A stretch of 64,000 nucleotides of DNA from Glycomyces lechevalierae (GCF_027622945.1 NZ_JAPZVQ010000006.1:49497-113496), one strand, 5' to 3'; positions 1 through 9,081 are shown, counted from the first letter of the stretch. Numbers and translations: made by a program. The notes: generated by a model not told the origin, from the letters alone.

Positions 1-90
1 CCCCCCCCCCCCCGCCCCCCCCCCGCCGCGCCGCCCCCCCCCCCGCGGGCGCCCCCCCCCCCCCCGCCCGCCCCCCGGCCCGGGCGCCCG
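1..90. other. Poly-C/low-complexity tract at the window edge
   Basis: The first roughly 90 bases are almost only C with scattered G. Normal coding sequence starts only near base 95. A similar C/G homopolymer stretch lies at 51.1-51.2 kb. It looks like a contig end or poorly resolved GC-rich sequence rather than real coding DNA, so the N-terminus of the first gene should not be trusted. Confidence 0.6.
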
Positions 91-979
91 CCGCAGGCAG
101 GGCGCGTCCCGCTGGACCGCGTTCGGCTTCGCCGCGCCCCTGCTCGCCTACCTGCTCGTGTTCTACGCGTACCCCTTGTGGCGCAACGTGGAACTGAGCC
201 TCCACGACTACACCGTGCGGGCCTTCGTGCAGGGCAACCCCGAATTCGTGGGCTTCGCCAAGTACGCGGAGGTCTTCGGCTCGGACTCGTTCGGCACCGC
301 CCTGCTGAACACGGCGCTGTTCACCGTCGTCTCCATCGCGTTCCAATACGCGATCGGACTCGCGCTGGCAGTGTTCTTCCGCAACAACTTCCGGCTCTCC
401 GGGGTGCTGCGCGCGCTGTTCCTCGTGCCGTGGCTCCTGCCGCTCATCGTCTCGTCCTCCACGTGGGCGTGGATGCTCAACAGCGAGAACGGGATCGTCA
501 ACTCCGTGATCGAGGCGTTCGGCGGCGAGCAGATCAACTGGCTCACCTCGCCGGACACCGCGCTCACCGCCGTGATCGCCGCCAACATCTGGCTCGGCAT
601 CCCGTTCAACCTCGTGATCCTCTACTCAGGACTCCAGCAGATCCCTCCGGAGACCTACGAGGCGGCCTCGCTCGACGGGGCGAACGCGCGGGAGCAGTTC
701 TGGCACATCACGCTGCCCCTGCTGCGGCCCGTCTCCGCGATCACGCTGCTGCTCGGCTTCATCTACACGCTCAAAGTCGTCGACGTCATCTGGATCATGA
801 CCACCGGCGGACCCGGCGACGCCTCGCTCACCCTCGCCGTGTGGTCCTACCGCGAAGCCTTCGGCACCGGGCAGCCCGACTTCTCGCCCGCCGCCGCGAT
901 CGGCAACCTGCTCATCGTCATCGCGCTCGTCTTCGGCTTCGTCCACCTGCGCATCCAGCGGAACGGAGAACGCCGATGA
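2..979 (+). CDS. Carbohydrate ABC transporter permease, MalF/UgpA type (5' partial)
   Basis: Integral membrane subunit of a sugar importer of the CUT1 type. The frame is open to the window edge; credible protein begins near base 95 with WTAFGFAAPLLAYLLVFYAY, the usual first membrane helix, so the true start lies in or before the poly-C tract. The cytoplasmic EAA loop, which docks on the ATPase, is visible as EAASLDGANAREQFWHITLP at about bases 660-720. The stop overlaps the next gene's start (ATGA), indicating translational coupling. No binding protein or ATPase is in view; the binding protein gene probably lies upstream and the ATPase may be a shared MsiK-type protein elsewhere. The GH127 gene downstream suggests an L-arabinose-containing oligosaccharide as substrate. 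Confidence 0.85.
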   Translation, partial: PPPPAPPPPRRPPPRGRPPPPRPPPGPGARRRQGASRWTAFGFAAPLLAYLLVFYAYPLWRNVELSLHDYTVRAFVQGNPEFVGFAKYAEVFGSDSFGTALLNTALFTVVSIAFQYAIGLALAVFFRNNFRLSGVLRALFLVPWLLPLIVSSSTWAWMLNSENGIVNSVIEAFGGEQINWLTSPDTALTAVIAANIWLGIPFNLVILYSGLQQIPPETYEAASLDGANAREQFWHITLPLLRPVSAITLLLGFIYTLKVVDVIWIMTTGGPGDASLTLAVWSYREAFGTGQPDFSPAAAIGNLLIVIALVFGFVHLRIQRNGERR

Positions 980-1788
980 CCACCGCAAGGACATGGTGGA
1001 AGACCGGCCTCGGCCTCGTCTTCACCGCGATCATGCTGTTCCCCGTCTACTGGATGGTGAACGTCTCGCTCACGCCCACCAACGAACTGCGCCAGACCAA
1101 CTGGTTCCCGGTGCACCCCACGCTCGAAGGGTTCGACTCCGCGCTCGGCCAGCAGCTCCCGGCGCTCGGCACGAGCCTCGGCATCGGCATCGGCTGCGTC
1201 CTCCTCACGGTCGTGATCGCCGCCCCGGCGGGGTACGCGCTCGCGATCTTGAACCTGCGCGGCGGGCGGGCGCTCAACTTCCTGCTGCTCGTGGCCCAGA
1301 TGGTCCCCGCGGTCGTCATGGCCATGGGGTTCTACGCGATCTACGTGCGGCTCGGCATGCTGAACACGGTGTGGGGCCTCATCATCGCCGACTCCACGAT
1401 CGCCGTCCCCTTCGGCGTGCTGCTTTACACGACGTTCATGGCGGGCATCCCGAAGGAGCTCATCCAGGCCGCCCGCGTCGACGGCGCCGGGGCCTGGGGC
1501 ACGTTCACCAAGATCGTCCTGCCGGTGAGCCGCAACTCGACGCTCACGGTGTCGCTCTTCGCGTTCCTGTGGGCCTGGTCGGACTTCATCTTCGCCTCGA
1601 CCCTCAACCGCTCGAGCGAGTACGTGCCGATCACCCTCGGGATCTACCAGTACATCGGCAACAACACGACCCAGTGGAACGCGATCATGGCCACCGCCGT
1701 CGTCGCCTCGCTCCCCGCGGCGATCCTCCTGGTCGTCGCCCAACGATATGTGGCCGCCGGCGTGACCGCCGGGGCCGTGAAGGACTGA
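976..1788 (+). CDS. Carbohydrate ABC transporter permease, MalG/UgpE type
   Basis: Second membrane subunit of the same importer, 270 residues with six predicted membrane helices. It begins MTTARTWWKTGLGLVFTAIM, and the EAA-loop equivalent IQAARVDGAGAWGTFTKIVL lies around residues 163-182. The start ATG at 976 overlaps the stop of the preceding permease by four bases (ATGA). Upstream extension in this frame is an artefact of reading across the first permease gene. The stop is five bases before the GTG of the GH127 gene, so the three genes form one operon coupling uptake to intracellular hydrolysis. Confidence 0.93.
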   Translation: MTTARTWWKTGLGLVFTAIMLFPVYWMVNVSLTPTNELRQTNWFPVHPTLEGFDSALGQQLPALGTSLGIGIGCVLLTVVIAAPAGYALAILNLRGGRALNFLLLVAQMVPAVVMAMGFYAIYVRLGMLNTVWGLIIADSTIAVPFGVLLYTTFMAGIPKELIQAARVDGAGAWGTFTKIVLPVSRNSTLTVSLFAFLWAWSDFIFASTLNRSSEYVPITLGIYQYIGNNTTQWNAIMATAVVASLPAAILLVVAQRYVAAGVTAGAVKD

Positions 1789-1792
1789 ACCA

Positions 1793-3691
1793 GTGCGAGA
1801 CAACACCGCGACCGTCCCCGTCGACCCGCCCGGCGGCCCGCGGGGACTCGGCCTCGGCGAGTTCCGGCTCCGCGGCGGCTTCTGGGGCGGCCTCCAGGCC
1901 GTCAACACGGCCGCCACCCTCCAGCACTGTCTGGAGTGGATGGAACGCCTCGGCTGGATCACGAACTTCGACCGCGTCGCCCGCGGGGACACCGGCGGCG
2001 GACGGCCCGGCTGGCAGTTCTCCGACTCGGAGATCTACAAGCTCATGGAAGCCCTGGCCTGGGAGCACGGCCGCACCGGCTCGCCCTGGGCCGAGGAGGC
2101 CCTCGCGTCCCTCACCGAGCGGGTGGCCGCCGCGCAGGACGACGACGGGTACCTCAACACCTGCTACGGCCATGCGGGCCAAGCGGAACGGTACAGCGAC
2201 CTGTCCTCCGGGCACGAGCTGTACTGCACGGGCCACCTGCTGCAGGCCGCCGTCGCGCGCCTCCGGACGACCGGCGAGGACAAACTCGTCGAGGTCGCCC
2301 GGCGCGCGGCCGACGAGGTCTGCCGCACCTTCGGCGCCGACGGCAGCGACGGCATCTGCGGCCACCCCGAGATCGAAGTCGGCCTCGCCGAACTCGGCCG
2401 CGCCCTCGGCGAACCCCGCTACACCGAGCAGGCCCGCCTGTTCATCGAACGACGAGGACGGGGCACGTTGAAGCCCGTGACCTTGCTGGACGCCTCCTAC
2501 TTCCAGGACGACATCCCGGTCCGGGAGGCCGACGCCTGGCGCGGCCACGCCGTCCGAGCGCTCTACCTGGCCGCCGGGGCGGTCGACGTCGCCGTCGACA
2601 CCGGCGACTCCGGCCTGCTCAACGCTGTTGAGCGCCAATGGGAACGAAGCGTCGAACGCCGCACCTACCTCACCGGCGGCATGGGCTCGCGCCACCAGGA
2701 TGAGGGCTTCGGCGAGGACTGGGAACTCCCGCCGGACCGTGCCTACTGCGAGACGTGCGCGGGCATCGCCTCCAACATGGTGTCGTGGCGGCTCTACCTG
2801 GCGACGGGGGAGGCGCGGTACGCGGACCTGATGGAACGCACCTTCTACAACGTCATCGCCGCCTCCCCGGCCGAGGACGGCAAGGCCTTCTTCTACGCCA
2901 ACCCGCTCCACCAGCGCAGCGCCGCAGCGGATGTGCGCCCCGACGAGGTCAACCCGCGCGCCGAAGGCGGCGTGCGCGCGCCCTGGTTCGACGTGTCATG
3001 CTGCCCGACCAACCTCGCGCGGACGCTTGCGAGCTGGCAGGCCTACGCCGCCTCGGTCGAGGGGAACCGGGTCTCACTGCTGCAATACGCCAACGGCGAC
3101 ATGCGCATCGAGATCGGCGACGGGGAACTGGCCCTGCGGATCACCACCGAATATCCGCAGGAGGGCGCGATCCGGATCGAGGTCCTGGAGACCCCGAGTG
3201 AGCCGATCGGACTGCGACTCCGCGTCCCGCACTGGGCCGACGGCGCGAGCCTCGCCGACGAGACGGCCGCGTTCGCGGTCGAACCTGGCTGGGCGGCGAT
3301 CCGGGGCCCGCTGAAGGTGGGGATGACTGTCGAACTCAGCCTGCCGGTCGAACCCCGGTTCACCTGGCCCGATGAGCGGATCGACGCCGTGAGAGGTTGC
3401 GTAGCAGTGGAACGCGGCCCGCTCGTGCTCTGCGCGGAATCCACGGATTTCCCAGAAGCGGCGACGATCGAGGATCTCCGAGTGGACCCGTCGCAGCCCC
3501 TGCGCCCCGAATCGGACGGAGCCACAATCCAAGCGGTGTTCGCCGGGGGTGGAGCGCGGCCAGGACTGCCTTACCGCTCCGAACCGCCGAAATCGGCCAG
3601 CGCGGCGACGACCGAACTCCGTCTCATCCCGTACCACCGGTGGGCGCAACGAGGCAGCGCCGCAATGCGCGTCTTCCTGCCGACCGTGTGA
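1793..3691 (+). CDS. Beta-L-arabinofuranosidase, GH127 family (DUF1680)
   Basis: Predicted retaining glycosidase that releases L-arabinose from beta-L-arabinofuranosides. The 632-residue length is close to characterised HypBA1 of Bifidobacterium. The metal/nucleophile set of GH127 is intact: YCETC supplies Glu320 and Cys322, and SCCPTN supplies Cys403 and Cys404, matching Glu338, Cys340, Cys417 and Cys418 of HypBA1, where a zinc-bound cysteine is the nucleophile. No signal peptide is present, so it acts in the cytoplasm on imported sugar. The start is GTG at 1793, five bases after the permease stop. Members of this fold family can also act on other furanosides or pyranosides, so substrate is inferred from family. 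Confidence 0.9.
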   Translation: MRDNTATVPVDPPGGPRGLGLGEFRLRGGFWGGLQAVNTAATLQHCLEWMERLGWITNFDRVARGDTGGGRPGWQFSDSEIYKLMEALAWEHGRTGSPWAEEALASLTERVAAAQDDDGYLNTCYGHAGQAERYSDLSSGHELYCTGHLLQAAVARLRTTGEDKLVEVARRAADEVCRTFGADGSDGICGHPEIEVGLAELGRALGEPRYTEQARLFIERRGRGTLKPVTLLDASYFQDDIPVREADAWRGHAVRALYLAAGAVDVAVDTGDSGLLNAVERQWERSVERRTYLTGGMGSRHQDEGFGEDWELPPDRAYCETCAGIASNMVSWRLYLATGEARYADLMERTFYNVIAASPAEDGKAFFYANPLHQRSAAADVRPDEVNPRAEGGVRAPWFDVSCCPTNLARTLASWQAYAASVEGNRVSLLQYANGDMRIEIGDGELALRITTEYPQEGAIRIEVLETPSEPIGLRLRVPHWADGASLADETAAFAVEPGWAAIRGPLKVGMTVELSLPVEPRFTWPDERIDAVRGCVAVERGPLVLCAESTDFPEAATIEDLRVDPSQPLRPESDGATIQAVFAGGGARPGLPYRSEPPKSASAATTELRLIPYHRWAQRGSAAMRVFLPTV

Positions 3692-3700
3692 CGGTGCGGT

Positions 3701-3721
3701 CCTTGACCTCCCTGGTCAAGG
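3701..3721 (+). terminator. Hairpin after the GH127 operon
   Basis: CCTTGACC and GGTCAAGG form a perfect 8-bp stem around a 5-base loop, ten bases after the GH127 stop. No T run follows, as is common in actinomycetes. Confidence 0.45.
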
Positions 3722-3780
3722 GCCGCTCATGTCTTCAAGAGCGGGCAATCTCGCGTCCCATGGCGAAGCCGCCGCTCGAA

Positions 3781-3786
3781 TAGGAT
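3781..3786 (+). promoter_or_regulatory. -10 element TAGGAT of a probably leaderless promoter
   Basis: TAGGAT ends exactly six bases before the ATG at 3793, which would place transcription start at the start codon. There is no ribosome binding site. The same spacing recurs at several other genes here. Confidence 0.45.
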
Positions 3787-3792
3787 CGGTGC

Positions 3793-4410
3793 ATGCCCCC
3801 CGAATCCCCTGACGCACCTCCCGCCCCGGAACCGGTCTACGGCCGCGTCCACCTGAATCCGGGCATCTTCGGTTACCTGATTTCGGCGGTGTTCCTCATG
3901 GCCCCCGTGATCATCGTCCTCCGGGGGATCGGGACGGTGCCCGTTCCAATCACGTACATGGGAGCCTTGCTGGGCGTACTCACGATCTTTCTGAACTGGA
4001 AAACCATCATGAGGATCCCTGTCGTCGAGACCGACCCCGACGGCATCACGGTGCGCCCCAGCATCGGCAGGGGCCGGATCTTCGTGCGGTGGGAGGACGC
4101 GAACGGCGTGGTGATCTGGCATGAGCGCCTCGGAGGCGAGATGTCGACGATGGTGGCCGTCAGCGCTCGAGAGGGCTTCGCCTACGACAATTACGGCCTG
4201 TACCCGGCCGTCCGCCCTGCCAGGGACCCGAACTCCGGCTCAAAGGTTCGTCGGCATCTGCGTTCCTGGTCGGTCCAAATCGGCAAGACCAGCGCCCGCC
4301 GCATCGCGCGGCTTGTGAACGCGAGCGGCAAGGGCGTGCCTGTCGTCGAGGAGCTTCCCAACGGCGACACCTGGAACCACTCCGGCCCTCAGTGGGCCAC
4401 TGGCGATTGA
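3793..4410 (+). CDS. Membrane protein with two N-terminal helices and a PH-like domain
   Basis: Hypothetical protein of 205 residues. A short Pro-rich N-terminus (MPPESPDAPPAPEPV) precedes two hydrophobic helices around residues 28-45 and 52-70, joined by a tight turn. The rest is a soluble domain starting VVETDPDGITVRPSIGRGRI with RWEDANGVVIWHER, the beta-strand pattern of bacterial PH-like domains found behind a membrane hairpin. Such proteins are usually of unknown function. It ends directly against the convergent HxlR gene. The start is favoured because TAGGAT lies six bases before the ATG. Confidence 0.7.
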   Translation: MPPESPDAPPAPEPVYGRVHLNPGIFGYLISAVFLMAPVIIVLRGIGTVPVPITYMGALLGVLTIFLNWKTIMRIPVVETDPDGITVRPSIGRGRIFVRWEDANGVVIWHERLGGEMSTMVAVSAREGFAYDNYGLYPAVRPARDPNSGSKVRRHLRSWSVQIGKTSARRIARLVNASGKGVPVVEELPNGDTWNHSGPQWATGD

Positions 4411-4830
4411 TCAGAGGCGGTCCGCTTCCTGGTCTGCGTCCCAAGTGGCGCGGGCGGTGGCGATGGCGTCCTTGTGTTCGCGGGACCAGTCCGCCAGGCC
4501 GTTGACCATCCCGGCGAGGCTGTGGCCCACCGGCGTGAGCCGGTATTCGACCTGCGGCGGGATCGTCGGATAGACGGTGCGCTCCACGAGGCCGTCGCGC
4601 CAGAGGCGCTTCGTCGTCAAGGTCAGCATCCGCTGCGAGATCCCCGGGATGGCCCGTTCGAGCTCGCGGAACCGGCGGACGCCCTTGGCGAGTTCGACGA
4701 CGACCAGCACGGTCCACTTGTCGCCCAAGCGGTCGAGCACGTCCCTGATCCCGCAGTCGTCATCCCCACAGGGCCCCTCGGGAATAGGGGCCGCGACCTG
4801 GGGAGTTACGGCCGTGTTCGTGGCTGACAC
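4411..4830 (-). CDS. HxlR-family winged-helix transcriptional regulator
   Basis: DNA-binding regulator of 139 residues. The HxlR core is clear: CGIRDVLDRLGDKWTVLVVV followed by RFRELERAIPGISQRMLTLT, the recognition helix, and the wing YPTIPPQVEYRLTPVG. Two cysteines near residues 21 and 26 sit where redox- or electrophile-sensing members carry theirs. Start is GTG at 4830 with AAGGAGG seven bases upstream. It is divergent from an NmrA-like oxidoreductase starting 81 bases away; this pairing is common and usually means the regulator controls the oxidoreductase in response to quinones, aldehydes or similar stress. Confidence 0.92.
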   Translation of the reverse strand: MSATNTAVTPQVAAPIPEGPCGDDDCGIRDVLDRLGDKWTVLVVVELAKGVRRFRELERAIPGISQRMLTLTTKRLWRDGLVERTVYPTIPPQVEYRLTPVGHSLAGMVNGLADWSREHKDAIATARATWDADQEADRL

Positions 4831-4911
4831 AGAAGTGCCTCCTTACGGAGTCGGCTGACTCGTGCGAATCTCGGGCTGCCATTCGAACCTTACAGCGCAA
4901 GGAGCAGCCCG

Positions 4912-5826
4912 ATGATTCTCGTGACCGGTGTGACCGGCGGCCTCGGCGGCCTCATCCTCAACGGCCTCAAAGGCATCGACGACATCGAGGTGGTGCCGGG
5001 AACCCGCAAGGGGGACGGCTCGGCCGCCCGCCGGATCGACTTCGACGACCCCGCCTCCCTCGCCGAGGGCTTCGCAGGCGTCGACGTCCTGGTCTTCATC
5101 TCCGCCGGGTACGCCGAGGACGACATCGTCCTGGCCCGCCACGGCGCAGTGGCCGACGCCGCCAGGGCCGCCGGTGTGAAGCACGTGATCTACACGAGCC
5201 TCGCCTCCTCCGGCGAACGCATGACCATCGCCCTGCCGCACCGCTGGACCGAAGACCGACTCGCCAACGGCCCCTTCGAGGTGACGATCCTCCGCAACGG
5301 GCTTTACACCGAGATCCCCCTCGGCCTGGCCCTCACCGGAGCGGCGATGGCCGCCGAGACCGGGATCTTCGCGGCCCCGTTCGGCGACGGCCGAGTCTCG
5401 GTCGTCGCCAAGGAAGACCTTGCCGACATCGCCGTCCGAGTCGCAGTCGAAACCGACCGCGACCTGGCCGCAGGCAACCAGAGTCGCCACGCGGGCCGGA
5501 CCTACGAACTCGAGGGCCCCACCCCCATCGGCGGGAACGAGATCGCCGAGGTGCTGACCGAATCACTCGGCCGCCCTGTCACTTACCAATCGATCTCGCT
5601 CTCGGACCTCCGCCAGGGCCTGGAAGGCAGCGGCATGCTGCCCTACCAGATCACCCACACCCTCTCGATCTTCTCGAACGTGAAGGCCGGCTGGACCGAA
5701 GCGAGGCACAGCGACCTTGAGGCCCTGCTGCCGAACGTCCCCCGACCCGTCCACGACAGCATCGTGGCCGCCGTGAAGGCGGGTGGGTTCGAGTCCCAGT
5801 CGCTCAGTTCCAGTGGGGAAAGCTGA
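4912..5826 (+). CDS. NmrA/QorB-like NAD(P)-binding oxidoreductase
   Basis: Atypical short-chain dehydrogenase of 304 residues. The Rossmann motif is at the very N-terminus (MILVTGVTGGLGGLILNGLK), followed by FDDPASLAEGFAGVDVLVFI and GVKHVIYTSLASS, as in NAD(P)H:quinone oxidoreductase QorB and NmrA-like proteins. The C-terminal half carries LEGPTPIGGNEIAEVLTESL, typical for this group. Related proteins either reduce quinones or act as redox sensors; which applies here is unknown. Divergent from the HxlR gene, which probably controls it. The stop codon lies inside a terminator-like hairpin. Confidence 0.85.
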   Translation: MILVTGVTGGLGGLILNGLKGIDDIEVVPGTRKGDGSAARRIDFDDPASLAEGFAGVDVLVFISAGYAEDDIVLARHGAVADAARAAGVKHVIYTSLASSGERMTIALPHRWTEDRLANGPFEVTILRNGLYTEIPLGLALTGAAMAAETGIFAAPFGDGRVSVVAKEDLADIAVRVAVETDRDLAAGNQSRHAGRTYELEGPTPIGGNEIAEVLTESLGRPVTYQSISLSDLRQGLEGSGMLPYQITHTLSIFSNVKAGWTEARHSDLEALLPNVPRPVHDSIVAAVKAGGFESQSLSSSGES

Positions 5827-5831
5827 GCGAC
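5799..5831 (+). terminator. Hairpin overlapping the NmrA-like stop codon
   Basis: GTCGCTCAG and CTGAGCGAC form a perfect 9-bp stem; inside it TTCC and GGAA can pair further. The TGA at 5824-5826 is in the right arm. CGGCCTGTTTGTT follows, a weak T-rich tail. Confidence 0.6.
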
Positions 5832-6416
5832 CGGCCTGTTTGTTCGCGGGCGCGGGTGTCGTCGCCGAGTCGGGTCCTCTAATGCCCGATCTGGCGTTGC
5901 TGCTCGCGCTCGCTGTCTTGCCAAGGTGTGCCTCGTTCAGAGCACTGCCGCGGTCGAGGTGATCCCGACCAACGATCTCCCACCCAGCACGGCCCCCTGG
6001 GGCCGTGGTCCGCTGTGGATCCCGATAGCACGCGGGGACTGAGACCAGTGCTCCGTCAAGGCGCTGATCTCGGAATCGGTCCGGTTTGGGTTTCGGCCAG
6101 AGGCTTGGCGTAGTCTGCTTGCACCTACTCGCCACCTGTACGTTTTCCGTATCCCTGTGCGTACATCAATCATCCCTCGCACCACACCCCACTGTCATCA
6201 CTCACAGGGTGAGAAGACATTCATGTTCAGCCCGACCCACCTGCACCCCAAGGGAAACGGCGCCGCCCGCCGCGCCCCGACCAAACCCGCCACCCGCCAA
6301 GCAACCCCACCCCGAATCCACCTCTCCGTCGCCGCCCGCCTGAACCGCAAGCCGATCCCGACGACAAAGTCGCTCATGCACGCGCAACCCCCGAGTCGAG
6401 CGGCTCAGGCTCAGGT
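5832..6416. other. 585-base region without a convincing gene
   Basis: No reading frame here has convincing codon bias. A frame from ATG 6223 (MFSPTHLHPKGNGAARRAPT) has GAGAAG seven bases upstream but runs antisense into the exonuclease gene; it is Pro/Arg-rich and I do not support it as a gene. ACGGCCCC and GGGGCCGT at 5989-6006 form a tight hairpin, and GTACG/CGTAC repeats lie near 6137-6166. The stretch may be intergenic or a decayed gene. Confidence 0.4.
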
Positions 6417-7034
6417 CTATGCCTGCTCGATTGAGGCGGCACCGGACCGGCGTGCGAGTTCGATGAGCAGGTTCGCGTACCCGAGAGTGTCATCGAGGGC
6501 TTTATGCGTGTGCTCGATGTCGCCGAACCATTCGGAGGGCAGGTTGGCCGGGGTCATCTCCGCGACCGGGCGGCCGGTGAGCGCCGCCGCGTAGCTCCGG
6601 ATGCACAGGCCCGGTCCGTCGAAGATCCGGTCCTCCTCGTAGGGGCCCTGGATGAGGCCGTAGCGGGTGAACCGGCGCAGGTAGTAGTCGATCCACAAGC
6701 CGTCGAAGGCGAGCGGAGAAGCGGCGAACATGCACTTCCCCGGCAGGGCTTGCACCCACGCGGCGTATGAGGACATGACATCGTGAACCGGTTGCGGGTC
6801 CTCAGTGGCCGCGGCCCACACGTCCGGGATGGTCTGGAACCACGCCAGGGTCTTCTCGTTGGGGGCGGCTCCTGGCAGGGGTTCGAGCACCGCCTCGAAC
6901 CGGCCGTGCTCGGTGCCGTCGAGCGAGACGGCCACCGAAGCGAACGACCGCATGGAGTTGGCTCCCGGCCAAGGGCCGTCGACCTCGATGTCCGTCACGA
7001 CGTAGATCCACTCGTCGGAAAGCGCCTTCTTCAT
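6417..7034 (-). CDS. DEDDh 3'-5' exonuclease-like protein
   Basis: Predicted exonuclease of the DnaQ/RNase T fold, 205 residues. The first motif reads VVTDIEVDGPWPG, giving Asp15 and Glu17; the last motif HTHKALDDTLGYANLL gives the H-x4-D pair of DEDDh enzymes; FDGLWIDYYL provides the central aspartate. Together these are the metal-binding residues of active enzymes. Substrate (RNA or DNA) cannot be told. The start at 7034 (MKKALSDEW) is chosen because AGGA sits eight bases before it; two upstream in-frame starts exist up to 7061. Convergent with no close partner; the cellulase terminator lies upstream of it. Confidence 0.8.
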   Translation of the reverse strand: MKKALSDEWIYVVTDIEVDGPWPGANSMRSFASVAVSLDGTEHGRFEAVLEPLPGAAPNEKTLAWFQTIPDVWAAATEDPQPVHDVMSSYAAWVQALPGKCMFAASPLAFDGLWIDYYLRRFTRYGLIQGPYEEDRIFDGPGLCIRSYAAALTGRPVAEMTPANLPSEWFGDIEHTHKALDDTLGYANLLIELARRSGAASIEQA

Positions 7035-7119
7035 GCACATCATCCTGCCCGAGCGCGGCATCGACGAGTCGGCCAGGGCGGCTGCGCCTGCTCAGGACCC
7101 GATGAGGGACTACACGACA

Positions 7120-7155
7120 ACGGCCGGGGCGGCGAGTGCGCGCCGCCCCGGCCGT
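7120..7155 (-). terminator. Terminator of the GH5_4 gene
   Basis: A perfect 15-bp stem (7120-7134 with 7141-7155) with a 6-base loop lies just after the stop of the glucanase. GC-rich, without a T run. Confidence 0.7.
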
Positions 7156-7166
7156 CGTCCATCAGG

Positions 7167-8858
7167 TCAGGCCGTCCCGGTGACGGCGGTGCCGTTGCGG
7201 TTCAGCGTGTACGTAACGGTCTTGCCGCTCCAGAAGTGGATCGTCAAGTTCACCGTCGAGCCGTCGGTGACCTCGTTGAAGAACGCCTGGGTCATCTCGA
7301 TCGTCCCCGCCGCAGCGTCGGGCTTGAAGGCCGCACCGTACTCCTTGAACGGGGTCCAGTTCTGCGGGCCCGCGTTCGTGCCGTCGGCGTACTTGGCCTC
7401 CAGCGTCGAGATGCGGTCGCCGTTGAAGTCCGTCGGGATCAGCAGCGAGGCCGTGGTCCCGGTGGCGCTCTGCAGGACCGGGGTCTCGTGGCTGACGACG
7501 TTGAGCTTGTAGGGCACGCCGGCCGAGAATCGGACCGACAACTGCGCCTGCTTGCCCGGCGTCCGGTCGGGGAGCAGACTGGCGAGGAGGCCCGCCTTCA
7601 GCGTCAGGGTGTTGCCCCGGACGACGTAGTCCTTCCTGGCGCTCAGGCGCTTGGTCCCGTAGTAGACGTCCGTGAAGGACAGGCCGTTCGTGTTCAGCGT
7701 GACCGACTTGTCGGTGATCGGGTCGGTCGAGTCGACGAACAGCAGGTCGGACGAGAGCGTGCCGGAGCGCGTGGTCCAGGCCGACGAGATGTACGAGAAC
7801 AGCTCCGGGTCCCGCCACTGCAGCGCGGTGCGGTCGAAGTGGGAGCCGTTGTCCCAGAACATGGTCGTGATGCCCTTGGAGCGCGCCACGTACCCGAAGT
7901 GCTCGAAGAACTTCAGCAGCTCGCCGCGCTCGACCGCGCTGTAGCCGCTGTCGAGGACGCCCCACTCGCCGATGATCACGGGGATGCCCTTGGCCACGAA
8001 CGTGTTGGAGAAGCGGTTGAAGTCGTCCTCCAGGTAGCCCTGGACCTCGGCGTTGTACGTCGGGTAACCCGCGATGTTGACCGAGAACGGCCAGAACGAG
8101 TAGTGGTGGATGGTCGCGGCGATCATCGGGTCGTTCAGGGCCGCGATCTCGGAGGACAGCTCGTCCATCGCGGCCTGGTCGCCGCCCGTGTGGAGGGTCG
8201 GCAGGACCAGCAGTCGCGAGGCGTTGCCGCCGCCGGAGCCGCGCACGATGTCGTGGAACGAGCTGTTCAGCTCGGCGATGTACGGGAAGCTCTGCGCGTC
8301 GGTGAGGCCGTCGAAGCCCTGCTCGTTGATGCTCTCGAAGACGAGCTCCGGCGGGAAGTCCTTGAAGGCGTCGGCGATCTGGGTCCAGGTCGCGTCGTAG
8401 CGGGCGCGCACGGTGTCGTGCTGGGTCGGCATGGTGTTGACCCACTGCCACGAGTCGTGGTGGATGTTGATCATCACGTAGAAGCCCTCGTCGAGGGCCA
8501 TCTGGACGACTTCCTGGACGCGGGCCATGACGGCCGGGTCGATCGTGTAGTCGGGGCCGGCGCCTTGGTGGTTGCCCCAGCTCACGGGGATGCGGATGCT
8601 GTTGAAGCCTTGGGCGCGGATGGCCGCGAGCTGCGCCTGCGTGACGCGCGGGTTGCCCCAGGCGGTCTCGTCGGCGCCGCAGCATATCGAGTCGAAGGTG
8701 TTGCCGAGGTTCCAGCCGGGCTGCATGGCCGCCACGATCTGGGTCGCGGTCAGGTTCGCGGCGGCGGCGGGTGTTTCGGCTTGGGAGGCGGCGGGGACCG
8801 CCATCATGGCGAGGGCGACGGGGACTGCGAGGAGCAGTCGCAATGCCTTGCGTATCAA
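7167..8858 (-). CDS. Secreted GH5_4-type endoglucanase/xyloglucanase with X2 and CBM46-like modules
   Basis: Secreted beta-glucanase of 563 residues. A signal peptide (LIRKALRLLLAVPVALAMMA, cleavage near ASQA) is followed by a GH5 domain (about 33-365) beginning PGWNLGNTFDSI. Acid/base Glu179 is in SINEQGF and nucleophile Glu298 in IIGEWG. Next come an X2/Ig-like module (about 375-460, VDSTDPITDKSVTLNTNG) and a C-terminal module with PTDFNGDRISTLEAKY resembling CBM46. This order matches the GH5_4-Ig-CBM46 architecture of Bacillus halodurans Cel5B, which hydrolyses beta-glucans and xyloglucan. The start is TTG at 8858, supported by AAAGGAG eight bases upstream; upstream codons do not look like protein. 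A TTGACA at 8989-8994 (minus strand) may be its -35. Confidence 0.88.
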   Translation of the reverse strand: MIRKALRLLLAVPVALAMMAVPAASQAETPAAAANLTATQIVAAMQPGWNLGNTFDSICCGADETAWGNPRVTQAQLAAIRAQGFNSIRIPVSWGNHQGAGPDYTIDPAVMARVQEVVQMALDEGFYVMINIHHDSWQWVNTMPTQHDTVRARYDATWTQIADAFKDFPPELVFESINEQGFDGLTDAQSFPYIAELNSSFHDIVRGSGGGNASRLLVLPTLHTGGDQAAMDELSSEIAALNDPMIAATIHHYSFWPFSVNIAGYPTYNAEVQGYLEDDFNRFSNTFVAKGIPVIIGEWGVLDSGYSAVERGELLKFFEHFGYVARSKGITTMFWDNGSHFDRTALQWRDPELFSYISSAWTTRSGTLSSDLLFVDSTDPITDKSVTLNTNGLSFTDVYYGTKRLSARKDYVVRGNTLTLKAGLLASLLPDRTPGKQAQLSVRFSAGVPYKLNVVSHETPVLQSATGTTASLLIPTDFNGDRISTLEAKYADGTNAGPQNWTPFKEYGAAFKPDAAAGTIEMTQAFFNEVTDGSTVNLTIHFWSGKTVTYTLNRNGTAVTGTA

Positions 8859-9081
8859 AGGAGATTCTCCTTTCGGAGCACCGGGGACGGTCCGCGTCGA
8901 CGCGGCGGTGCGATGGGCGATACCGATCGCGGCGGGACGGGCGGCCCCGCAGCGATGTATGGACAGATTCCTATATCCCATATCGTGGTGTCAATGTTTG
9001 GTCGCCCGATTCAACTAATTACTCCCCGAACCGTTATCTGTCGGCTGGCAGGCAAGCCCGAAGCGGGCCTTTGAAGACGCG

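Noticed and set aside
5787-5805. GGTTCGAGTCC-like T-arm sequence suggesting a tRNA
   Set aside because: Only a 4-of-5 base-paired T stem exists; no acceptor, D or anticodon arms can be drawn upstream, and the sequence is the end of the NmrA-like gene.
6223-6594. Possible small gene MFSPTHLHPKGNGAARRAPT with GAGAAG upstream
   Set aside because: Pro/Arg-rich composition without codon bias, and the second half is antisense to the conserved end of the exonuclease gene.
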